Below are positions 56,601 to 64,000 of a DNA stretch of 64,000 nucleotides, one piece after another. The notes beneath the pieces are model-generated. The model was not told where the DNA came from. It saw only the letters and a list, made by a program, of their open reading frames with translations, and made no database searches. The stretch's first letter is position 1; each line of letters opens with the position of its first letter. The position numbers were made by a program, and so were the translations under genes. This DNA comes from Adiantum capillus-veneris (taxonomy: Eukaryota; Streptophyta; Polypodiopsida; Polypodiales; Pteridaceae), in contig CM043957.1 of assembly GCA_014529385.2 (NCBI GenBank), positions 66,917,503-66,981,502 of the forward strand, written 5' to 3'.

Positions 56601-57266
56601 CACAAAGTGAAGTACATGGCACGGTTTATTCCATTGTCTTCGCACCTTCTTTATCCATTACAGCAAGTGGCAAAGCATGATCCATTGCAATGGGATGACA
56701 AGTGTGAAGAAGTGTTTCAAGAGGTGAAAGAGGTGTTAGGGGGGTTGTAAGCCATGCACGCTCCTGATTGGGAGAAAGTGTTTTATGTAAATCCATCAGT
56801 AGGGGATGATGCCATTGGGGCCATGCTATTGCAAAAGGGGAAGGGCAGCCATTATATGAGGCCAGTGTATTGTGCAAGCCGTGTGAAGCTGATAGCGGAG
56901 AGAAAGTTATCGAAAATAGAGCTAGTGATGGCCAGTGTAATATTTGCTTGTCGACAATTTCTTCATTACTTGCTACCATGGCCTTTTGTTTTCTTGACGT
57001 GTTATGCCTTTTTGCCACAGTTAATTAATGGTACTAACATGTCAAATGTGGTGAAGAAATGGGTAATTGAGCTGCAAGATTTTGAGTTCTCTTTTCTAGT
57101 GGAAGATAGTACAAGGGCTACCCTAGCTGATTTGTTGACCTACAAGGAGAATCCCCTTATTGTTAAGGAAGAGGTGGTGAGAAAGGTAGTTGAAGAAGTG
57201 CCACAGATCAACAATGCACATGTGTTGTTCTTTGATGGTTCATACAGAAAGAGCCATGATGCAGCT
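53661..57266 (+). pseudogene. Gypsy family B gag-pol up to the copia insertion
   Basis: Single-frame Gag-Pol. The first in-frame ATG (MAFSYPEFHG) is chosen; the frame is open upstream to 53604 but without ATG. Gag capsid is followed by a zinc knuckle CYNCGELGHISPQC (from residue 289). A protease has the active site YVDGGAQ (Asp around 499, a DGGA variant) and the closing ILGRPWL. An Asp/Ser-rich stretch precedes RT with FMDD (around 901). A degenerate RNase H and the start of a second RNase H (LFFDGSYRKSH) follow. The only break in this stretch is TAA at 56748-56750 (residue 1030), where the chimeric copy has TCA. Coding is interrupted at 57266 by copia and resumes in the same phase at 62825. 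Otherwise well preserved, implying recent activity. Confidence 0.9.
57262..57266. repeat. Left target duplication cagct
   Basis: Identical to 62820-62824; the target lies inside an RNase H codon series. Confidence 0.9.
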
Positions 57267-58073
57267 TGTTAAGTATGGAACCTGATTTACCCTTGTAATT
57301 TTCTGTGGTAAAAGCGCACATTTGTAAGGCCCCCATTATGAGGAGAAGCCATCGTGCGTGAAGGAAAATCACTCACCGGAAACCAAAATTTCGCGGACAA
57401 GAATCAAGGGCAACTTTAAAGGCCTCGGGGGCGGAGGCCCCCGAGACTTTTTTTTTTTGTCGGAATATTCTTTTTTCGCCGGAATATTATGGTCGGACGG
57501 CGGCCGGAAAGTGGTCGGAAAACAACCGGTCGGTTGGCCGGTGGGCGGTAGTCAATGGCCGATGGCCGGTGGTCGGAAGTCAATGGCCGGTGACCGGTGG
57601 TCGGAAGTCAATGGCCGGTGGCCGGTGGCCGAATTCAAAAGCGGACTTGTCTTCTCAAGGGCGGCCACACATGGGCGGACTGGAGGGTCCGATTTGGACT
57701 TATTCGCACAAGGGCGGCTACACATGGCTGTCTCTCATAAGAGAGGGCAGCCCTTTTGGCCTATAAAAGGAGGCCATTTCTACACACATTTCATAGTGTG
57801 AAGTTGATGCAACAAGGTGAGTGTGAGGTGGTGAGAGTGAAGCAAGGCGGGAGCTCCATTAAGGGTATAATCCCTTTGTAAACTACTTCTTGTTTTGAAG
57901 TACTAAAGCCATTGAGTGGCTGCTTTCCGGTGGACATAGCCCACATTGGGTGAACCACGTATATCGTGTGTACTCTCTCTCTCTCTACTCTATAATCTTA
58001 TGTATATAAATCTGTCTCTCTCCATTAAGTAATCTACTCAATTATCTATTTAGCTACGTCTTATTTCCTAACA
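57267..58073 (+). repeat. Copia 5' LTR
   Basis: TG...CA, 807 bp. GC hairpin with perfect 9 bp stem and GGAG loop (57424-57445), minisatellite near 57536-57632, TATAAAA at 57762-57768 flanked by ggcc on both sides, and a short (CT)n tract near 57973. Confidence 0.95.
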
Positions 58074-58075
58074 AC

Positions 58076-58087
58076 TGGTATCAGAGC
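58076..58087 (+). promoter_or_regulatory. Primer-binding site, initiator-Met tRNA
   Basis: TGGTATCAGAGC two bases after the LTR end; complementary to the 3' end of plant initiator-Met tRNA. Confidence 0.95.
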
Positions 58088-58146
58088 AAGGTTTGCTCGT
58101 AGCTAGATTATCTCAAGGAAAGGATTCCTTGAATTGAGTGGGAGTT

Positions 58147-61100
58147 ATGGCGGAGGAAGGGAAGCTCAAGATTGAGAAGTTCAACGGGAAAAACTACCAA
58201 CATTGGAAGGTGCAGATTGAAGACTATCTCTACCAGAAGGACCTCTATTTGCCACTAGGCAGTCTTGCAAAGAAGCCCGCAACAATGGAAGATGAAGCAT
58301 GGATTGTCCTTGATCGAAAGACACTGGGAACAATCCGGTTAAGCTTGGCGTCAACGGTGGCCTTGAATGTTTCGGAGATGAAGACCACGGAGGACTTGAT
58401 GAAGTCACTTGAGGACTTCTACAAGAAACCATCGGCATCCAATAAGGTATTTCTTATGAAGCGCTTGTTCAATCTAAAGATGGCACAGAATGGTTCAGTT
58501 GCAGAACACCTAAATGACTTTAACACAAACATAAGTCAACTTCGATCAGTGAAAATCAATTTCGATGACGAAGTGCGAGCTCTCCTTATACTATCATCTC
58601 TATCAGATAGTTGGGACAGCCTTGTGATGGCTGTAAGTAATTCTATCTCTGGCACAAATACTCTTAAGTTTGATGATGTTGTGGGTGTTCTCTTAAGCGA
58701 GGAAATGCAAAGGAGAAGCACATGAGAATCATCAAGTGCTGCACTATCAGTGGAAACAAGAGGAAGGCTTAAGGAGAGGTTCAAAAACCAAAAGGGTCGT
58801 GATCGCTCAAGGCGGAGCAACTCACGCACAAAGTCAGTTCTTGAATGTTGGAACTGCGGCAAGAAGGGCCACGTCAAGAAGGATTGCTGGTCCAAGAAGA
58901 AGAAGGAGACAGAGTCTCAAGACAACAAGCCAACATCGGAGGCCAATGTGGCAGTTAAAGTAGAGCAAGATGCTTTAATTCTCTCATTAGACAATGTGTC
59001 TAATTCCTGGATAGTAGATTCCGGGGCTTCATTCCATACGACACCACACAAGCAACATTTCCAAGACTACACCAAAGGTAATTTTGGGTATGTATACTTG
59101 GGAGATGATGAAGCTTGTGAGATTGTCGGCAAAGGTACAGTTTCTGTCAAAACAGCTAACGGAAATGAATGGAAGCTTAAAGATGTTAGGCATGTTCCTT
59201 CTCTTCGCAAAAAATTGATCTCTACAGGACAATTGGATGATGAAGGTCACAACATTGCATTCGGAAACAAACGGTGGAAGATCTTAAAGGGATCTTTGGT
59301 GGTTGCCAAGGGTGAAAAAGTCGGTACACTTTACTTGTGTATTGTTAGCACGCAACCTTCAGCTTGTGCAGCAACTACAGAAGTTGACAGTGCGGTGTGG
59401 CACTACCGACTTGGGCATATGAGTGCCAAAGGAATGCAAATCCTTCAAACAAAGAAGCTTCTACCAGGTTTGAAAGAAGTGGACTTAGAATTCTGTGAAG
59501 ATTGTGTTTATGGTAAACAAAAGAGGGTAAAATTTCAAAAATCAGGAAATGAAAGAAAAAATAAAAAACTTGAGTTGGTTCATTCTGATGTTTGGGGTCC
59601 TGCAAGTACACCATCACTTGGTGGCTCATTGTACTATGTAACATTCATAGACGATGCGACTAGAAAAACATGGGTTTATGTCATGAAGAATAAATCCGAT
59701 GTATTTTCCATATTTCAAAGGTGGAAAGCCTTTGTGGAGAATGAAACAGGTACCAAGGTTAAATGCCTCAGATCCGACAATGGAGGCGAATATTGCAGCC
59801 AAGATTTTGAAAGCTTTTGTGCTAGCAATGGCATTCGGAGGCAAAGGATAACCCCAAGGACACCTCAACAAAATGGGATTTCGGAAAGGATGAACAGGAC
59901 AATCATGAAACGAGCACGAAGCATGCGGCTACATGCAGGCCTACCGCTTGAGCTTTGGGCGGAAGCTGTAAGTACGTCTGTGTACTTAATCAATCGGTCA
60001 CCCTCAACGACATTGGATGGGGGAGTTCCAGAAGAGGCATGGACAGGTAAACCGGTGAATTATGCATTTCTCAAAGTTTTTGGGTGTGAGGCTTTCATGC
60101 ACATAGATAGAAGCCTAAGATCAAAGTTAGATGCAAAGTCCAAAGTGTTTCTTCATTGGCTATGGAGAAGGAGACTTTGGGTATCGCCTATGGAATCCTG
60201 AAGATGGTAAAATCTTAAGGAGTAGGGATGTAATTTTTAACGAACAAAATATGTACAAAGATTACTTGGAAAGAAAACAAACAAAAGAAACAGGTGATGA
60301 GTACATGGAGCTTGAGGACGGTGAAGACTCAAGGACTGTAAACGGTGGCAATGTGCAACAACGTCAACCAAATGAGGAGCCTCAACCTATTCCCCAAAGA
60401 TCTAGAAGAGCAAGTAGACCTCCAGAAAGGTTTGTTCCTTCCTTCAACCATCTCTTGATCTCAGATTCTAGAGAGCCGGAATCATATGAAGAAGCTATGC
60501 AACATGAATCAAAAGAAGAATGGACGAAGAGCATGCAAGTGGAGATGGACTCACTACATCGCAACCAAACATGGGAGTTTGTTGAGTTGCCTAAAGGTAA
60601 GCAGGCACTTCAAAACAAATGGGTGTACAAGCTAAAGGAAGAAGAAGGTGGGAAGAAAAGGTACAAGTCTAGGCTTGTGGTAAAAGGTTTTTCTCAAAAG
60701 AAAGGTATTGACTTCAATGAAATATTTTCTCCTGTTGTAAAAATGAACTCAATTTGGCTTGTCTTAAGCCTTGTGGCTGCTCATGATCTAAATCTCGAGC
60801 AAATGGATGTAAATACGGCATTCCCTCACGGTGACTTAGAGGAGGAAATCTACATGCTTCAACCAAAGGGGTATGAAGTAAAAGGTAAGGAGAAAATGGT
60901 TTGCAGATTAAAGAAGAGCTTGTATGGTTTAAAGCAAGCATCAAGACAATGGTACTTGAAGTTTGATCGATGGATGTTGGATCATGGATTCACAAGATGC
61001 AACTCGGATCACTGCGTCTACACGGAGAATTTGGGAGATGGGAAATTCATCATCCTAATGTTGTATGTTGATGACATGTTGATTGCAAGTGCTAACATGC

Positions 61101-62026
61101 AGGACATCAAAGACCTAAAAGAGAAGCTGTCCAAATCTTTTTCAATGAAAGATTTAGGTGCTGCAAAGAGGATACTAGGTATGAAAATATCAAGGGACAG
61201 GACGAAGAAGACAATAAAGCTATCTCAAGAAGATTACATCAAGAAGGTACTAGAAAGGTTTGCAATGCAAAATGCAAAACCGGTTTCTACACCTTTGGAT
61301 GGTCATTTTAAACTAACGAAGGATATGTGTCCAAAGACACAAGAGGAGATAGCCTATATGTCTAAAGTTCCATATGCTGCAACGGTAGGTTCTCTAATGT
61401 ATGCTATGGTCTGGACAAGGCCAGACATTGCACATGCAGTGGGAGTTGTGAGTAGGTTCATGGACAGCCTAGGTAAAGAGCATTGGCAAGCTGTGAAGTG
61501 GATACTTAGGTATCTAAAAGGGACAACAACAAATGCTTTGTATTTTGGAGGAACTGCTATTTTTCTAGAAGGGTATGTTGATGCAGATATGGCAGGTGAC
61601 AAAGATACTCGAAGGAGCACTACTGGCTATGTGTTCACGGTTGGAGGCACAGCAGTAAGCTGGGCTTCAAAGCTGCAGAAAGTGGTTTCACTTTCTACCA
61701 CGGAAGCAGAGTCTGTAGCAATGACGGAGGCAAGCAAAGAAATTTTGTGGCTTCACAGATTCTTAGAAGAGCTTGGATTAAAACAAGACAATTGTGTCTT
61801 GTACAGTGATAGCCAAAGCGCTATCCATCTTGCGAAGAACTCAGCCTTTCATTCAAGGACAAAGCACATTGAGGTGAGATATCACTTCATACGCACTCTT
61901 TTAGAAGAGGGACAACTAAAGCTAGGAAAGGTGCATACAAGTGAAAATCTTGCAAACATGTTTACAAAGGTGGTCAACAAGGAGAAGTTGAGCTTTTGCT
62001 CATCTTCAATCGGCATTCAAGGATAA
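58147..62026 (+). pseudogene. Copia Gag-Pol polyprotein with one stop and one frameshift
   Basis: Starts at ATG 58147 (MAEEGKLKIEKFNGKNYQHW), 60 bases after the primer site. Order: UBN2-type Gag; zinc knuckle CWNCGKKGHVKKDC (about 58849); protease WIVDSGASFHTT; GAG-pre-integrase HYRLGHMSAKGM; integrase with LELVHSDVWGP, CLRSDNGGEY and NGISERMNRTI (D,D,E); RT with YVDDMLIAS; RNase H with SDSQSAIHLAKN and TKHIEVRYHFIR. A TGA at 58723-58725 interrupts Gag (CGA-to-TGA would explain it). A one-base shift near 60150 lies between integrase and RT, where YGEGDFGYRLW continues in the next frame. All catalytic residues checked are present, so damage is slight. Confidence 0.9.
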
Positions 62027-62073
62027 GAAGCCAGAATGGAAAGCAGTCACAGGTTTGGTTTGGAGATCAGTCT

Positions 62074-62086
62074 CCAAGTGGGAGAT
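62074..62086 (+). promoter_or_regulatory. Polypurine tract
   Basis: caagtgggagat directly before the 3' LTR start; the plus-strand primer site of copia elements. Confidence 0.85.
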
Positions 62087-62819
62087 TGTTAAGTATGGAT
62101 CCTGATTTACCCTTGTAATTTTTTGTGGTAAAAGAGCACATTTGTAAGGCCCCCATTATGAGGAGAAGCCATCGTGCGTGAAGGAAAATCACTCACCGGA
62201 AAGCAAAATTTTCACGGACAAGAATCAGGGGTAACTTTAAAGGCCGGACGGCGGCCGAAAAGTGGTCGGAAAACAACCGGTCGGTTGGCCGGTGACCGGT
62301 AGTCAATGGCCGATGACCGGTGGTCAGAAGTCAATGGCCGGTGGCCGGTGGTCAGAAGTCAATGGCCAGTGGCCGAATTCAAAGGCGGACTTGTCTTCTC
62401 AAGGGCGGCCACACATGGGCGGATTGGAGGGTCCGATTTGGACTTATTCGCACAAGGGCGGCTACACATGGCTATCTCTCATAAGAGAGGGCAACCCTTT
62501 TGGCCTATAAAAGGAGGCCATTTCTACACACATTTCATAGTGTGAATTTGATGCAACAAGGTGAGTGTGAGGTGGTGAGAGTGAAGCAAGGCGGGAGCTC
62601 CATTAAGGGTATAATCCCTTTTTAAACTACTTCTTGTTTTGAAGTACTAAAGCCATTGAGTGGCTGCTTTCCCGTGGACGTAGCCCACATTGGGTGAACC
62701 ACGTATATCGTGTGTACTCTCTCTCTCTCTCTACTCTATAATCTCGTGTATATAAATCTGTCTCTCTCCATTAAGTAATCTACTCAATTATCTATTTAGC
62801 TACGTCTTATTTCCTAACA
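62087..62819 (+). repeat. Copia 3' LTR, missing the U3 hairpin
   Basis: 733 bp. Lacks about 70 bp relative to the 5' LTR: the GC hairpin and following T-run are deleted between ggcc-like direct repeats (junction near 62245). Retains minisatellite, TATAAAA (62506-62512), CT tract and termini. Confidence 0.95.
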
Positions 62820-62824
62820 CAGCT
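62820..62824. repeat. Right target duplication cagct
   Basis: Second copy of the copia target site; gypsy coding resumes immediately after. Confidence 0.9.
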
Positions 62825-64000
62825 TCAGGGGGTATAGCACTTTATGATCCAGAGGGGAAGCTAGTATGCAAGAGAGGGTTCAAATTGGATGCTCATAGTA
62901 ACAATGAGGCTGAATATGCTACTCTGGAAGCCGGATTACACATTTGTTTGAAGCATGGGGTTCGAAGGTTGAGCATGAAAGGTGATGCCTTGTTAGTGGT
63001 GAAGCAAGTGCTGGGTGTGTGGAAGAGCAAGAACACCTCATTGAAGGAAATGTGCTTCAGAATTAAAGGCCTGTTAAAAAAGTTTGAAGCATGGAGCATC
63101 AGACACATTGAACATGCTCTAAATGGAGAGGCACATGAAGCAGCTCAAAGCATGATTGGGGAGCTATTTGTGTTGAGGACCACTTTACCTCTTTATCATG
63201 GCCAGGAAAGTTTGGCTCAAGAAGAGGAGTTTTTGCTAACAGGAATCATTCCAAAGGAGATTCAAAAGTCTAAGAAGTATGGCTTTGTGCGTAGAGCATA
63301 CAGGTACAAATTGATTGGTTATTTCTTATACATGAAAGGGGCTGATCTCGTGTTGAGATGTGTACCTTGGCGGGAGGAGCTTTACAGAGTGTTGGAAGAG
63401 AATCATGAAGGCGCATGTGGTGGCCATTTTGCTCTAAAGATCACCTTGAATAAGATTTTTCAAGAGGGGTATGTATGGCCTAGTTTGCACAAGGATGTTC
63501 ACCATTGGTGTAGGTCTTGCAATAGGTGTCAAGCATTTGGGAAGAGAGTGTTGAAGCCAAAGCTACGAAAAAACATTATGGCGTTTGATGTGTTTGAAAA
63601 GTGGGGCATTGATGCAATAGGCCCGTTATCTATCACAAGCAGGGGCAAAAGCTATATTTTGACGGCAGTGGACTATCTTTCTAGATGGGCAGAGGCTATA
63701 GCAGTAAAACAGATCACTGCAAAGGATGTGGCAAAATTTGTGTATGATGAAATATGTTGCAAGTTTGGGGTGCCGCTGGAGCTACTTTCAGATAAGGGGC
63801 CTGGCTTTAGAGCTAAACTGCTAGATTTTTTATGTGCAAAGATGAAGATTAGGCACCAGCATACCACTCCTTATTACCCACAGTGTAATGGCTTAAATGA
63901 AAGATTCAATGGTGAGTTGGTACAGATTCTTTCGAAAGTGACAGAGCACCAAGGAAAGAATTGGGATTTGGAATTTCCTAGTGCATTATGGGCTTACCGT
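62825..64000 (+). CDS. Gypsy family B second RNase H and integrase (partial, right of copia)
   Basis: Continues the frame interrupted at 57266 and stays open to the window edge. Second RNase H: SGGIALYDPEGKLVC, NNEAEYATLEAGLH, RHIEHALNGEAHEAA, a pattern typical of the archaeal-like RNase H added in Tat elements. Integrase zinc region: HEGACGGHF with WCRSCNRCQ. Core: WGIDAIGPLS, LLSDKGPGFR and NGLNERFNGEL, giving the D,D,E triad. The C-terminal domain and 3' LTR lie beyond the window. Confidence 0.9.

Larger units (their letters stand above)
57267..62819 (+). mobile_element. Copia retrotransposon, near complete, inside gypsy family B
   Basis: 5553 bp with 807 and 733 bp LTRs, initiator-Met primer site, polypurine tract, full gag-pol order and a perfect 5 bp duplication. 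Disabled only by one in-frame TGA and one single-base frameshift. It inserted after the gypsy was in place. Its 5' junction was later copied into the chimera at 47 kb or shares ancestry with that donor. Confidence 0.95.
51457..64000 (+). mobile_element. Gypsy family B (Tat-like) element, extends beyond the window
   Basis: Begins at TGTCAGGAG where array sequence stops. The order is probable 5' LTR, primer site, leader, gag, protease, RT, RNase H, second RNase H (interrupted by copia), integrase. Two RNase H domains before integrase is the hallmark of the Tat clade. The 3' LTR lies outside the window, so LTR length and target duplication cannot be confirmed. Confidence 0.8.

Overview
The window is nuclear DNA of a land plant and is almost entirely transposable-element sequence. 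The plant assignment rests on a bulb-lectin/PAN receptor-kinase pseudogene, degenerate PPR repeats, copia elements primed by initiator-Met tRNA, and a gypsy element with the dual RNase H layout known from the plant Tat clade. A large-genome lineage such as a fern is my guess only. No fully intact host gene is visible.

Layout. 1-9.4 kb: an En/Spm (CACTA) terminus at 1460, a frameshifted hAT transposase on the minus strand (1968-4107), a GC-rich palindromic stretch, and a broken lectin receptor kinase (5750-8473). 9.4-38.8 kb: two head-to-tail, decayed copies of one gypsy family, called family A here. Copy 1 is about 9417-27540. A 4.2 kb DNA transposon carrying PPR-gene fragments (11346-15574, target duplication gatcagtt) splits it. 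Copy 2 is about 27541-38807 and is split by an internally deleted minus-strand copia element with three LTRs (30065-33876, target duplication catct). Family A has an ordinary DSGA protease before RT and a second retropepsin-like DTGA domain after integrase. Then come a basic tail, a 2 kb spacer with a TATA box and a near-palindrome repeated about every 290 bp, and a large extra ORF ending in coiled coil.

38.8-51.5 kb: two degenerate FCP1/HAD-like phosphatase pseudogenes, then a degenerate tandem array of roughly 480-570 bp units built on a tggacaagtggtggaccttg-like word. The array is interrupted by an unclassified 2.7 kb insert and by a chimeric retroelement (47034-49748). The chimera consists of a partial copia LTR, 1.6 kb of gypsy pol and a complete copia LTR. 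It has proper LTR ends and a 5 bp target duplication (tgtct), and paralogous array units preserve the empty site.

51.5-64 kb: a Tat-like gypsy element (family B) runs off the right edge. A 5.55 kb copia element (57267-62819, target duplication cagct) is inserted in frame within its second RNase H domain. The chimera at 47 kb carries exactly this gypsy/copia junction, so it descends from this nested locus or a sister of it. The parts relate as successive insertion layers, not as a pathway. Only the family B gag-pol (one stop) and the inserted copia (one stop, one frameshift) are close to functional.
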